A stretch of 35,411 bases of DNA from an uncultured Olsenella sp. (GTDB lineage Bacteria > Actinomycetota > Coriobacteriia > Coriobacteriales > Atopobiaceae): NCBI GenBank assembly GCA_949290055.1, contig CASEQJ010000023.1:1-35411 (forward strand), read 5' to 3'. Each line of letters begins with the position of its first letter. Position 1 is the first letter of the stretch. Below are positions 1-8,189 of the stretch, piece by piece. The notes under the pieces were generated by a model. The model did no database searches. It worked only from the letters and a program-made list of their open reading frames with translations, and was not told the origin of the DNA. A program made the translations under genes and the position numbers.

Positions 1-399
1 GACGGGCGCGTGCTCACGGCGCGCGTCCTGGAGGCGGCGCCCGGCACGGACCCGACGGAGCGCGCCCGCGCGCACGCGCTTGAGTGGGACGGCGAGTCCG
101 TCCTGCTCGACGCCGTCGCCGCCGGCGTGGACCCCGCGCGCGGCGGGCGCCTGTGGGTGGACGCCCCGCGCCCGGGCGACGTGCTCTGCCCGCTTGGCAT
201 GCACGGGCAGTCCAAGAAGGTGTCCGACCTGCTCGGCGAGGCGGGCGTGCCGCTCGACGACCGCGCCGCGGTGCCGGTGGTGCGCAGCGCCCCCACCGGC
301 TCGGTGCTCTGGGTGGCCCCAATCCGCCCCGACGAGCGCGCCCGCGTCACCGCCGCCACGAAATGGCTGCTCGAGCTCACGCTTTTGTCGGCCTCCTAG
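1..399 (+). CDS. tilS: tRNA(Ile)-lysidine synthase TilS, C-terminal part (5' end outside window)
   Basis: TilS uses ATP and lysine to convert C34 of the CAU-anticodon tRNA(Ile) to lysidine, so that the tRNA reads AUA. Only the last ~132 codons are here; the frame is open to base 1, so the gene starts upstream. The visible part fits the TilS C-terminal substrate-binding domain: a 'RPGDVLCPLGMHGQSKK' segment (family pattern RPGDrf.P.G..g.kKl), a 'GVPLDDRAAVPVV' segment, then 'VLWVAPIRPDERARVT'. The N-terminal PP-loop (SGGxDS) cannot be checked. hpt follows 86 bases downstream, a neighbour pair (tilS-hpt-ftsH) common in Gram-positive bacteria, which supports the call. AUA codons are unusually frequent in many genes of this window, so a working TilS matters to this host (inference). 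Confidence 0.85.
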   Translation, partial: DGRVLTARVLEAAPGTDPTERARAHALEWDGESVLLDAVAAGVDPARGGRLWVDAPRPGDVLCPLGMHGQSKKVSDLLGEAGVPLDDRAAVPVVRSAPTGSVLWVAPIRPDERARVTAATKWLLELTLLSAS

Positions 400-485
400 C
401 CCGCCTGTCCCTGCCCCCACGCGCCACTTTCCTGCGGTATCCTTGAGCAACGGGCGCGGCAAAGCCGTACAGAGAGGAGCGCGCG

Positions 486-1034
486 ATGAAGTCACTGCAT
501 CCGGACGTCAAAGAGGTCCTGCTTTCCGAGGAGGACATTCGCGGCATCGTGAGTCGCATGGGCGAGCAGATCACGGCCGACTATGCCGACAAGAACCCGC
601 TGGTCGTGGCCGTGCTGCGTGGCGCCGTGGTCTTCACCGCGGACCTCATGCGCGCGATCGACTGCCCCATGTCCGTGGACTTCATGGCGGTCTCCAGCTA
701 CGGCGAGGCGGCCAAGAGCTCCGGCGTGGTCCGCATTGTCAAGGACCTCGACACCAAGATCGAGGGCCGCGACGTGCTGATCGTGGAGGACATCCTCGAC
801 TCCGGCCTCACGCTCTCCTACCTCATCGACCTGCTCAAGGGCCGCGGTCCGGCCTCCGTGGAGGTGGCCGCGTTCCTGGTGAAGGACGTTGCCGGCAAGC
901 GCCCCGCGATCGAGCCGCGCTACGTTGGCACCCACGTGCCCGACGAGTTCATAGTTGGCTACGGCCTCGACTTTGCCGAGCGCTACCGCAACCTGCCCTA
1001 CATTGGCGTCCTCAAGCCCGAGGTCTACGCGTAG
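486..1034 (+). CDS. hpt: hypoxanthine phosphoribosyltransferase
   Basis: Purine salvage enzyme that joins hypoxanthine (often guanine) to PRPP to give IMP/GMP in the cytoplasm. The 182-aa length is normal for bacterial HPRT. The type I PRPP-binding loop is at about residues 97-110 (DVLIVEDILDSGLT), with the acidic pair E101-D102 expected to contact the ribose; 'VLRGAVVF' at 43-50 is the usual PPi-side loop. The ATG at 486 is preceded by GAGAGGAGC about 7 bases upstream, a good ribosome-binding site. It lies between tilS and ftsH in the conserved tilS-hpt-ftsH order. CATC tetranucleotides are mixed with CATT and CATA here, unlike the near absence of CATC in most neighbours. Confidence 0.95.
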   Translation: MKSLHPDVKEVLLSEEDIRGIVSRMGEQITADYADKNPLVVAVLRGAVVFTADLMRAIDCPMSVDFMAVSSYGEAAKSSGVVRIVKDLDTKIEGRDVLIVEDILDSGLTLSYLIDLLKGRGPASVEVAAFLVKDVAGKRPAIEPRYVGTHVPDEFIVGYGLDFAERYRNLPYIGVLKPEVYA

Positions 1035-1061
1035 GGCGCAACCCAAAGACAAGGAGCTCAC

Positions 1062-2990
1062 GTGCCCGACCCCGAGAACAAAGACCCTCGACTGCCCGGC
1101 CTCCCCGAGGGGCCGTCGCGCGCGAACACGATCACAAAGGTGCTGGTCTTTGCCATTGTGGTCTACCTGGCCTACTCTATGGGCTCGTCGTTCGCCAACC
1201 GCGGGCAGACGGCGGAGGTCCTGCCCACCAACCAGTTTGTGACTGCCGTCAGGCAGGGTCGCGTTTCCGACGTGCACTACAAGACCTCAGACGGCAGCGT
1301 CACCGGCTCGTACTGGGCCAACGCGGACGACAAGGGCGACAAGGAGAAGCTCGTCCCCTACCAGAGCGTCTACGTGGGGTCGGACTCCCTGGCCGAGCTC
1401 ATGGCGGACAACCCGAGCGTGACCTACGAGATAGACACCAGCTCCGGCGACCTGATCGAGACGATCATCGTCTCCGTGGTCCCCACGCTGCTGCTCGTGG
1501 GCGTCTTTGTCTTCTACATGAGCCGCATGTCGAGCCAGCAGGACAAGACCATGTCCTTCTCCAAGACCAACGCGCTCACCGTGGAGAGCGAGCGCCCCAA
1601 GGTCACCTTTGCCGACGTCGCGGGCATTGACGAGGCCGTCGAGGAGCTCCAGGAGGTCAAGGACTTCCTCTCCGACCCCGAGCGCTACCGCAAAATGGGC
1701 GCGCGCATTCCGCGCGGCGTGCTGCTGGTGGGCCCGCCGGGCACCGGCAAGACGCTGCTTGCCAAGGCCGTTGCCGGCGAGGCGGGCGTGCCGTTCTTCT
1801 CGATCTCTGGCTCGGACTTTGTGGAAATGTTCGTGGGCGTGGGCGCCTCGCGCGTGCGCAGCCTCTTCAAGCAGGCCAAGGAGGTCGCCCCCTGCATAGT
1901 CTTCATTGACGAGATCGACGCGGTGGGCCGCCAGCGCGGCGCCGGCCTCGGCGGCGGCCACGACGAGCGCGAGCAGACCCTGAACCAGCTGCTCGTGGAA
2001 ATGGACGGCTTCGAGGACAACTCCTCGGTCATTCTGATTGCCGCCACCAACCGCCCGGACATTCTCGACCCCGCGCTGCTGCGCCCCGGCCGCTTTGACC
2101 GCCGCGTGACGGTGGACCGCCCCGACGTGGGCGGGCGCGAGAAGATTCTCGCCGTGCACGCCAAGGACAAGCCCGTCGCCGCCGACGTGGACCTCGCGCG
2201 CCTTGCCAAGGTGACGCCCGGCTTCACGGGTGCCGACCTCGCCAACCTCATGAACGAGGCCGCCCTGCTCGCCGCGCGCCGCCGCAAGGAGAAGATCGGT
2301 GCGGGCGAGGTCGAGGAGGCCATGGAGCGCGTCATGGCCGGCCCCGAGCGCAAGAGTCGCGTCATAACGCCCGGCGAGCGCCGCGTGATCGCCTACCACG
2401 AGTCCGGCCACGCCCTGGTGGGCCACGTGCTGGAAAACTCCGACCCCATTCACAAGATCAGCATCGTGAGCCGCGGCCAAGCGCTCGGCTACACCATGCA
2501 GATCCCCGAGGAGGACCACTTCCTGGAGACCCGCGACGGCATGCTCGACCAGATTGCCGTGCTGCTGGCGGGCCGCACGGCCGAGGAGCTCTTCTGCGAC
2601 GACGTCACCACCGGCGCGAGCAACGACCTCGAGCGCGCCACCAAGCTCGCGCGCACCATGGTCACGCGCTACGGCATGAGCGACGAGCTGGGCGCGCAGG
2701 TCTTTGGCGAGGCGCAGCACGAGGTCTTTCTCGGCCGCGACTACGCCAACCACCAGGACTACTCCGCCGAGACCGCCAAGCGCATAGACGACGAGGTCGA
2801 GCGCATAATGCGCGAAGGCCACGAGCGCGCCCGCGAGGTGCTGGACGGCCGCCGCGACCAGATGGACACCATGGCGCGCGTGCTGCTTGAGCGCGAGACC
2901 GTGGAGGGCGCCGCCGTGGACGCGCTGCTCGAGGACCGCTGGGACGAGTTCGCCGCGGCCGAGAAGAACGAGGAGCCCGCGGAGGCGTAG
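1062..2990 (+). CDS. ftsH: ATP-dependent zinc metalloprotease FtsH
   Basis: Membrane-anchored AAA+ protease that extracts and degrades misassembled membrane proteins and some soluble regulators, working as a hexamer on the cytoplasmic face. Visible order: TM1 at about 26-42, an extracytoplasmic segment, TM2 at about 131-153, AAA+ domain with Walker A GPPGTGKT at 224-231, Walker B '[11 protein letters not shown]', the second region of homology '[21 protein letters not shown]' (arginine-finger region), and the zinc site HESGH at 446-450. The 642-aa length is normal. The GTG at 1062 has AAGGAG five bases before it and is 27 bases after hpt. The C-terminus is short and acidic. Beyond codon context (Lys and Glu before Met are AAA and GAA) nothing is odd. 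Confidence 0.98.
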   Translation: MPDPENKDPRLPGLPEGPSRANTITKVLVFAIVVYLAYSMGSSFANRGQTAEVLPTNQFVTAVRQGRVSDVHYKTSDGSVTGSYWANADDKGDKEKLVPYQSVYVGSDSLAELMADNPSVTYEIDTSSGDLIETIIVSVVPTLLLVGVFVFYMSRMSSQQDKTMSFSKTNALTVESERPKVTFADVAGIDEAVEELQEVKDFLSDPERYRKMGARIPRGVLLVGPPGTGKTLLAKAVAGEAGVPFFSISGSDFVEMFVGVGASRVRSLFKQAKEVAPCIVFIDEIDAVGRQRGAGLGGGHDEREQTLNQLLVEMDGFEDNSSVILIAATNRPDILDPALLRPGRFDRRVTVDRPDVGGREKILAVHAKDKPVAADVDLARLAKVTPGFTGADLANLMNEAALLAARRRKEKIGAGEVEEAMERVMAGPERKSRVITPGERRVIAYHESGHALVGHVLENSDPIHKISIVSRGQALGYTMQIPEEDHFLETRDGMLDQIAVLLAGRTAEELFCDDVTTGASNDLERATKLARTMVTRYGMSDELGAQVFGEAQHEVFLGRDYANHQDYSAETAKRIDDEVERIMREGHERAREVLDGRRDQMDTMARVLLERETVEGAAVDALLEDRWDEFAAAEKNEEPAEA

Positions 2991-2997
2991 CCGCCCA

Positions 2998-3240
2998 CTC
3001 GACTTTCTGGCCGAGAAGAGCCTCGCGCACGACCGCGGCCCCGTGCTCTCGTACAAGGCCGACCTTGTCGCGCGTCGCGCGCCGGCGGGCGTCAACGCCG
3101 CCGTTGCGGCGGTGAACGGCTCGGTGACGTTGCTCGGTCACCTCGGGCCGCGCCGGGACGGCCTCATTGAGATCGAGCCCGGCTTCGCCGAGAACGGCAG
3201 CCAGGCGGGCAACGTCTACCGCCTCGCCCCGTGGGCCTAG
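2998..3240 (+). pseudogene. Remnant of a winged-helix (HTH_36-like) protein
   Basis: Just after ftsH, one frame stays open for about 80 codons with no convincing start of its own (it opens inside ftsH, and no ribosome-binding site is seen). Its C-terminal half resembles the end of winged-helix domains seen in DnaD/replication-type or phage/conjugative HTH proteins: 'RRDGLIEIEPGFAENGSQ' then 'NVYRLAPWA', where families typically show a GLI-x-[VI]-E-x-R-F-[RA]-E-[ND]-G-[GS]-Q-[TS]-N-x-Y-x-L run. The upstream half, which should carry the recognition helix, is not recognisable. I read it as a decayed 3' fragment of a once longer gene. It could instead be chance coding-like sequence in 67%-GC DNA. 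Confidence 0.35.
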
Positions 3241-3570
3241 CCTCCGCCGCGGGCGCGGGCCAAAGACCCAAAACCTGTGGCCGTGTTCCGAGGAGGCGTT
3301 CTTCTCGGCCCTTCTTGCATGTTTTGGGGCAAAGGTTTGATGCTCGACCTTGGTCGGCATAAAACCTTTGCCCCACAACTGTCTTGAACGTGGAAATAAG
3401 CGCTCTCTTGCCGAGAAGGGCACGGTTTTGCGTCGGAGGACATAAATCGTTCGCCCCAAAACCTCAGAGGAACCCCGGGAATCGGCTTCGCGTGCGACGC
3501 GCCGACCGCCAAAAATGCAAAACCTCGATTTCCTTACACGCGAAACCCCGGCCCGCGCCTGCCGCGCGCG
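3241..3570. repeat. Intergenic element A: 23-bp GTTTTGGG motif, one forward and two reverse copies
   Basis: The ftsH/aminotransferase gap holds a forward copy at 3321-3343 (GTTTTGGGGCAAAGG...ATGC), a reverse copy at 3357-3379 (GCATAAAACCTTTGCCCC...) and a second reverse copy at 3440-3463. The first two face each other across 13 bases and could form a hairpin of about 20 bp. The distances between copy starts (36 and 119 bases) are the same as in element C at 18842. A GTTCTTCTCGG word lies at about 3298, and related 'CCAAAACCT'/'GCAAAACCT' fragments at about 3268 and 3517. No credible gene is seen in this gap. Confidence 0.75.
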
Positions 3571-3576
3571 TACAAT
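3571..3576 (+). promoter_or_regulatory. -10 box of the aminotransferase gene
   Basis: TACAAT stands 35 bases before the ATG at 3611 in otherwise GC-rich DNA. No good -35 hexamer lies 16-18 bases upstream, so this is a -10-only prediction. The same hexamer is found before folP-folK at 12036. Confidence 0.5.
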
Positions 3577-3610
3577 AGTCCGCGTCAAACGACGTTGGAA
3601 GGGGCGCCCC

Positions 3611-4795
3611 ATGTCAATCAACGAGAAGAGCCGCGCATACGGCGCGCAGAAGTCCTCAATCCGCGAGATCTCCGCGTATGCCAACGCGCGCAAGGCCGAG
3701 ATCGGCGCCGAGAACGTCTTTGACTTCTCGCTGGGCAATCCCTCCATTCCGGCGCCGGACGCCGTGCGCGCCTCGATCGAGCGCGCGCTCGCGCTGCCGG
3801 CCACGCAGCTCCACGGCTACACGCCCGCCAACGGCCTGCCCGCCGCGCGCGAGGCTGTGGCCGCGAGCCTCTGCTGCCGCTTTGGCGACGGCGTTGCGCG
3901 CGCCGACGACCTCTACCTCACCTGCGGCGCGGCGGCCTCACTCTCCATTACGTTTCACGCGATCGTGAACCCCGGCGACGAGGTGATCGTCATAGCGCCG
4001 TACTTCCCGGAGTACCGCGTCTGGATCGAGACCGCGGGTGCCACGTGCGTGGAGGTCCTCGCGGACGCCGCCACGTTCCAGGTGGACGTCGCCGCCGTCG
4101 CCGCCGCAATCACGCCGCGCACCAAGGCCGTGGTGATCAACTCGCCCAACAACCCCGTGGGCTCCGTCTACTCCCGCGAGAACCTCGAGCTTCTCGCCAG
4201 CGCCCTGCATGAGGCCGAGAAGAACCTCAACACCACGATCTACCTCGTGGCCGACGAGCCCTACCGCGAGATCACCTACGGTGCCGAGGTGCCGTGGGTG
4301 CCGTCCGTCTACGACCGCTCGATCGTGTGCTACTCCTACTCCAAGAGCCTGTCGCTGCCGGGTGAGCGCATTGGCTGGGTGCTGGTGCCGCCGACCAACC
4401 CCGACCACGACGAGCTGGTCCTTGCCGTGGCCGGCGCCGGCCGCAAGCTGGGCTTTGTCTGCGCCCCCGCGCTCTTCCAGCGCGTGCTCATGGACTGCGT
4501 GGACTGCCCGAGCGACGTGGAGGCCTACGCCGAGAACCGCCGCGCGCTCACGGAGGGGCTGGCCGCCCTGGGCTACGAGTTCATTGAGCCCGAGGGCGCG
4601 TTCTACCTGTGGGTCAAGGCCCTCGAGCCGGACGCGGGCGCGTTCTTTGAGCGCGCCAAGGCCCTTGAGCTGCTGCCGGTGCCGTCCGACTCCTTTGGCT
4701 GCCCCGGCTGGGTGCGCGTGGGCTACTGCGTCTCCCACGAGACGATTCTGAACTCGCTGCCCGCCTGGGCCGCCCTTGCCGCCAGCTACCGCTAG
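3611..4795 (+). CDS. Class I/II pyridoxal-phosphate-dependent aminotransferase
   Basis: Fold-type I PLP enzyme that should move an amino group between an amino acid and a 2-oxo acid; the substrate cannot be read from sequence. Visible features of the aspartate/alanine aminotransferase superfamily: 'DFSLGNPSIPAPDAV' near residues 38-52, 'INSPNNPVGSVYS' (the Asn that contacts the PLP ring), 'VADEPYREI' (Asp to pyridine N), and the Schiff-base lysine K245 in 'SYSKSLSLPGERIGW'. I chose ATG 3611 because GGAAGGGG lies 7-14 bases upstream and the N-terminus then reads MSINEKSRAYGAQKS, a natural start; the frame is open 32 codons further up through repeat DNA. 394 aa is normal. The PHP-domain gene follows after 9 bases, so the two are probably co-transcribed. 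I found no CATC or GATG in the gene. Confidence 0.9.
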   Translation: MSINEKSRAYGAQKSSIREISAYANARKAEIGAENVFDFSLGNPSIPAPDAVRASIERALALPATQLHGYTPANGLPAAREAVAASLCCRFGDGVARADDLYLTCGAAASLSITFHAIVNPGDEVIVIAPYFPEYRVWIETAGATCVEVLADAATFQVDVAAVAAAITPRTKAVVINSPNNPVGSVYSRENLELLASALHEAEKNLNTTIYLVADEPYREITYGAEVPWVPSVYDRSIVCYSYSKSLSLPGERIGWVLVPPTNPDHDELVLAVAGAGRKLGFVCAPALFQRVLMDCVDCPSDVEAYAENRRALTEGLAALGYEFIEPEGAFYLWVKALEPDAGAFFERAKALELLPVPSDSFGCPGWVRVGYCVSHETILNSLPAWAALAASYR

Positions 4796-4804
4796 GGAAC
4801 CGCC

Positions 4805-5632
4805 ATGCTGCAGAACCGCTGCGACGTCCACACGCACACGATCTTCTCGCGCCACGCCTACTCCACGGTGCGCGAGAACGTCCTCGCCGCCCGCGACGCC
4901 GGCTACGAGCTGCTGGGCGTGACCGACCACTTCTCTGACATGCTCTACCCGGACGCGGACCTCACGCACGCCGACCTGCGCGACTACCAGCACTTTCTCA
5001 ACACCGCCGGCTGGCCGCGCGTCTGGGAGGGCGTGCGCCTGCTGCGTGGCGCCGAGGCGGACATTCGCTCGCTGGACGGCCGGCTCTACGGCCAGGACGT
5101 GGTGGTGGAGCGCGACATAATCGGCTGCCCCGTGCCCCGCGCGACCACGCTCTACGACCGCGTGGTCGCGAGCTGCGACTACGTGATCGCGAGCGTCCAC
5201 TACCAGGGGTTTGCCGCGGGTGCCACCATAGCGCAGGCAACGGACATGTACCTCGGTGCGCTCGCGCAGCCCAAGGTGCTCGTCATTGGGCACGCGGGGC
5301 GCGCGGGCATACCGTTTGACGTGCCCGAGCTCGTTGGGGAGGCCGCGCGCCAGCACAAGCTCATAGAGATCAACGCCCACAGCCTCGAGGCGCGCCGCCG
5401 CGAGGGCCGCACGTGGACGAGCTGCCGCAAGATCGCCGAGACCTGCGCCGAGCTGGGCTGCCAGATCGTCATAAGCAGCGACGCCCACATTTGCGCCGGC
5501 GTGGGGGCGGTTGACCCGTCGCTTGAGATGCTGGAGGAGATTCACTTCCCTCAGGAGCTCGTGGCCACGCGCTCGGCCGAGGCGTTTCTCGCCGCTATGG
5601 GCGCCGCGGGCCTTGCCGTGCCGTCGCTCTGA
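4805..5632 (+). CDS. PHP-domain metal-dependent phosphoesterase (histidinol-phosphatase/YcdX-like)
   Basis: PHP-domain hydrolase of the histidinol-phosphatase/YcdX type; expected to use two or three metal ions to hydrolyse a phosphoester in the cytoplasm. Motifs in order: H9-x-H11 in 'DVHTHT', 'GVTDH' with D41-H42, 'GAEADI' further on, 'VIASVHY', 'VLVIGHAGR' and D226-x-H228 in 'ISSDAH', together the usual PHP metal ligands. The 275-aa length fits YcdX-like enzymes. The ATG at 4805 is 9 bases after the aminotransferase stop and has only a weak GGAACC-type site, suggesting translational coupling. The aminotransferase neighbour could hint at histidinol phosphate, but there are no other his genes here, so the substrate is left open. 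Confidence 0.85.
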   Translation: MLQNRCDVHTHTIFSRHAYSTVRENVLAARDAGYELLGVTDHFSDMLYPDADLTHADLRDYQHFLNTAGWPRVWEGVRLLRGAEADIRSLDGRLYGQDVVVERDIIGCPVPRATTLYDRVVASCDYVIASVHYQGFAAGATIAQATDMYLGALAQPKVLVIGHAGRAGIPFDVPELVGEAARQHKLIEINAHSLEARRREGRTWTSCRKIAETCAELGCQIVISSDAHICAGVGAVDPSLEMLEEIHFPQELVATRSAEAFLAAMGAAGLAVPSL

Positions 5633-5641
5633 CTCTGACCG

Positions 5642-5769
5642 AACTCTGGCGTATGCGAGAGCGCTCAGGCGCCCTGGTTGATTGTATTTCATATACGTGC
5701 AGCTAAACAGCTTGCCTCGTTCTTCTCGCCCGGCGAGAAGAACGGCGCGCTTTCGCATGCGCCAGAGTT
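5642..5769. repeat. 128-bp terminal-inverted-repeat element, copy 1
   Basis: The ends (5642-5666 and 5745-5769) are 25-base inverted repeats agreeing at 22 of 25 positions, beginning AACTCTGGCGTATGCGAG. The centre has ATTGTATTTCATATACGTGC and then an inner palindrome TTCTTCTCGCC/GGCGAGAAGAA at 5720-5742. It fills the gap between the converging PHP gene and xth. A second copy of exactly the same length is at 8025-8152. No target-site duplication is evident. It may serve as a bidirectional terminator (inference). Confidence 0.85.
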
Positions 5770-5778
5770 TGCCGCTCC

Positions 5779-6558
5779 CTACAGCTCGATCGTGAGCTCC
5801 ACGGGACAGTGGTCGGATCCGTATACCTCGGAGAGGATCGATGCCCCGGTGACGCGGTCGGCGACGTCGTTGCTCACGAGGAAGTAGTCAATGCGCCAGC
5901 CGGCGTTGTTCTTGCGCGCGTTGAAGCGGTAGCTCCACCAGCTGTAGGCGCCGGCGAGGTCGGGGTGGCGCGCGCGGAAGGTGTCGGTGAAGCCGGCGTC
6001 GAGCAGGCGGGTGAAGCTCTCGCGCTCCTCGTCGGAGAAGCCCGCGTTGCCGCGGTTGGGGCCGGGGTTCTTGAGGTCGATCTCGTTGTGGGCCACGTTG
6101 AAGTCGCCGCAGGTAACCACGGGCTTCTCGGCAGCAAGGCCGCAGAGGAACTCGCGGTAGGCGCTGTCCCACGCCAGGCGCGTGTCAATGCGCGCGAGCT
6201 CGTTCTGTGCGTTGGGCGTGTAGACGTCCACGAACCAGTACGCGGGGAACTCGAGCGCGCAGACGCGGCCCTCGTCGTCGGCCGCGGGCGCGCCAATGTG
6301 GTTGATCACCTGCAGCGGCTCCTCGCGGCTGAACACGGCCGTGCCGGAGTAGCCCTTGCGCTCGGCGTAGCTCCAGGTCTGGTGGTAGCCGGGCAGGTCG
6401 AGCTCGATCTGGCCGGCCTGGAGCTTGGTCTCTTGAATGGCAAAGACGTCGGCGCCCGTGGCCTCGACCACGTCGATGAAGCTCGGGTCCTTCTTCATGA
6501 CGGCGCGCAGGCCGTTGACGTTCCAAGAGACAAGGCGCAGCTCGCGGGCGTCTGACAT
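5779..6558 (-). CDS. xth: Exodeoxyribonuclease III (AP endonuclease)
   Basis: Mg2+-dependent exonuclease III/AP endonuclease of base-excision repair, which cuts 5' to abasic sites. The 259-aa protein shows the whole EEP-fold signature: 'LVSWNVNGLR' with N13, 'IQETK' with E43, the 'VDVYTPNAQ' segment, 'GDFNVAHNEIDL', 'RIDYFLVS' and the terminal 'GSDHCPVEL' with D249-H250. The start is the ATG whose complement is at 6556-6558, preceded on the minus strand by GGAGAGGAG. The frame stays open far upstream across the next gene, an artefact of high GC. It is transcribed toward the PHP gene, with a 128-bp inverted-repeat element between them. A minus-strand TACACT (complement 6590-6595) is a possible -10 box. 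Confidence 0.96.
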   Translation of the reverse strand: MSDARELRLVSWNVNGLRAVMKKDPSFIDVVEATGADVFAIQETKLQAGQIELDLPGYHQTWSYAERKGYSGTAVFSREEPLQVINHIGAPAADDEGRVCALEFPAYWFVDVYTPNAQNELARIDTRLAWDSAYREFLCGLAAEKPVVTCGDFNVAHNEIDLKNPGPNRGNAGFSDEERESFTRLLDAGFTDTFRARHPDLAGAYSWWSYRFNARKNNAGWRIDYFLVSNDVADRVTGASILSEVYGSDHCPVELTIEL

Positions 6559-6801
6559 GGTGCTCCTCTCCGTGTTGCGGACTGGGACCAGTGTAGCCGT
6601 CAAGCCGCTTGCCGAGAAGTACCGACCGCTCGCCACCCGCGCTGGCAAAGATATAAAACTATCACGTAACTGACAGCTTTCTCCCGCCCAGTGCAATGTG
6701 CACCGTCGCGCACAAACGCCCAGTAAATCACTGCCGCAGAACGGATAACGCGCCAAAGCGCGACATTCGTGGCTTGCGCACTTTCGTGCTAGCCTCCCCG
6801 C
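6559..6801. promoter_or_regulatory. Divergent intergenic region between xth and the putative nuclease gene
   Basis: This 243-base gap must carry promoters for both flanking genes. It has the most AT-rich patch nearby (6649-6668, GATATAAAACTATCACG...). The word GCCGAGAAGTACC at about 6611 belongs to the GAGAAG word family. I see no clear -35/-10 pair for the rightward gene and no ribosome-binding site before its ATG, so a leaderless or weakly translated message is possible. Confidence 0.35.
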
Positions 6802-7986
6802 ATGGATACGACGATCTGCGACACGTCCGCGTTCCTGTTCTGGAGGACGCCGCCACTCGCGCGCCTGCTCGCCGCGGCGCCCGAGGACCACGACCTGCTG
6901 CGCCACCTCGCCGAGCCCGCGCGCCTCGCCGAGCTGCGCGCCGACCTCGCCGCCTGCTCGCCGCTTGGGGTGCAGGCGAGTGCGCCGGCCTCGTGGCACG
7001 CCCACTACGGGCCGCGCTCCCGCGTGCTGCTGGACAGCGCCGCCCTTCTCGCCGTCCCGTTTGACGGGCCCGTTGACGTGCTCGCGTCCGCGCCGGGCGA
7101 GCGCCTGCCCACCCGCGTGGCGCGCCCGCGCGTCTGGAGGGACCCGCTCGCTCCCCACGAGGCGGTCTCCGTCGGCCTTGGGCTGCGGGTCGTCTCGCCC
7201 GCTCTCGCGCTCCAGCAGGTGGCCGCGCGCGCCAACCTGACGCGCACCGTCATGCTGGCCTCCGAGCTCTGCGGGAGCTTCAGCGTCTACCAGCCGCCCG
7301 AGCCGCTGCGTGCCTTTCTCCAGCGACTCGCCGACGAGGGGCTCCTGCCAAGCTACGGCGGCTGGCGCGCGGCGCTCGACAACGACGGGCGCCTCACGGG
7401 CCTCTGGACCCACGCGCCGCTCGCCACGCCCGCTGCCCTCGCGCGCCAGGCGGAGGCGTCCGGCGAGCCTCGAGGCCGGGCTCGTCTCGCCGAGGCGGCG
7501 GGCCTCGTTCGCGCCGGGGCGGCGTCTCCGTTTGAGGCCAGGACCGGCATGCTCCTTGGGCTCAGCCGACGCCGCGGGGGAGAGGGCTACGGGGGCTTCG
7601 AGCACAACCACCGGATTGCCCTGACGGCAGCCGCCGCTCTTCTCGCCCGGCGTCGCGCCTGCTACTGCGACGTCTACTGGGACGGACCCCTCCCGGACGG
7701 AATCGCCGGCCTCGACCTGGAGTGCCAGAGCACCTCCCACCACTTTGGGGCCAAGAGCTCCGTCTCGGACGCGGACCGCGCCACGGCGCTGCAGACAATG
7801 GGAATCGAGGTCGCTCAGGTCACGTTTGCCCAGATCGCGGACCCTGTGACGTTTGAGGTCTTTTCCGAGCACCTGGCGCGGCGCCTGGGGATTTTCCGGC
7901 CCGAGAAGACCGAGGCGCAGCTGCGCGCCCAGGCGAACCTGCGGCGCGAGCTCTTTGTTGGCTGGGAGGACCTCCCGGCAACGTAA
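6802..7986 (+). CDS. Putative nuclease: AbiEi-like N-terminal region and PD-(D/E)XK/DUF559-like C-terminal domain
   Basis: I recognise this as a type of large paralogous protein I associate with Coriobacteriia, but no function is established. The N-terminal two thirds contain 'ICDTSAFLFWRTPP' (6-18), then 'VVSPALALQQVA' (130-141) and 'LASELCGS' (152-159), patterns reminiscent of AbiEi-type antitoxins. The C-terminal part has a restriction-endonuclease-like layout: E245 in 'SPFEARTGMLLGL', 'YCDVYWDG' with D290, 'LDLECQS' with E307-x-Q309, H313/H314, then 'SDADRATALQTMGIEVAQVT', closely like DUF559/Vsr-type 'D..R...L...G..V..VT'. The ATG at 6802 has no Shine-Dalgarno. It stands alone between xth and sir2, next to 128-bp inverted-repeat elements. 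No CATC or GATG was found, so it has adapted to this host. Confidence 0.6.
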   Translation: MDTTICDTSAFLFWRTPPLARLLAAAPEDHDLLRHLAEPARLAELRADLAACSPLGVQASAPASWHAHYGPRSRVLLDSAALLAVPFDGPVDVLASAPGERLPTRVARPRVWRDPLAPHEAVSVGLGLRVVSPALALQQVAARANLTRTVMLASELCGSFSVYQPPEPLRAFLQRLADEGLLPSYGGWRAALDNDGRLTGLWTHAPLATPAALARQAEASGEPRGRARLAEAAGLVRAGAASPFEARTGMLLGLSRRRGGEGYGGFEHNHRIALTAAAALLARRRACYCDVYWDGPLPDGIAGLDLECQSTSHHFGAKSSVSDADRATALQTMGIEVAQVTFAQIADPVTFEVFSEHLARRLGIFRPEKTEAQLRAQANLRRELFVGWEDLPAT

Positions 7987-8024
7987 CGCGGCCGCCCCCT
8001 GTCCGCCCCTCCGTCTGCCCGCCA

Positions 8025-8152
8025 AACTCTGGCGTATGCGAGAGCGCTCCCTGCCCCCAACTGATTGCGTCTCATATAAGTGCAGGTAACAGCTTTGCCA
8101 CGTTCTTCTCGCCAGCAAAACCGCACGGAGCGCTCTCGCATACGCCAGAGTT
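8025..8152. repeat. 128-bp terminal-inverted-repeat element, copy 2 (perfect 25-bp ends)
   Basis: The ends at 8025-8049 and 8128-8152 are perfect 25-base inverted repeats, and the element is exactly as long as the copy at 5642-5769. The interior matches copy 1 closely (GATTGCGTCTCATATAAGTG, then CAGCTTTGCCACGTTCTTCT). It differs in the last third, where copy 1 has a GGCGAGAAGAA palindrome and this one has GCCAGCAAAACC. It lies between the converging nuclease-like gene and sir2. Confidence 0.88.
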
Positions 8153-8189
8153 CGCGCCCGCAACAAAGGAGGCCGAGAAGAACGCGCCG

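Noticed and set aside
5779..8166. Very long minus-strand open frame (795 codons) running through xth and the nuclease-like gene
   Set aside because: Only the last 259 codons match a known family (Xth). The rest is the shadow of the plus-strand 394-aa gene in GC-rich DNA.
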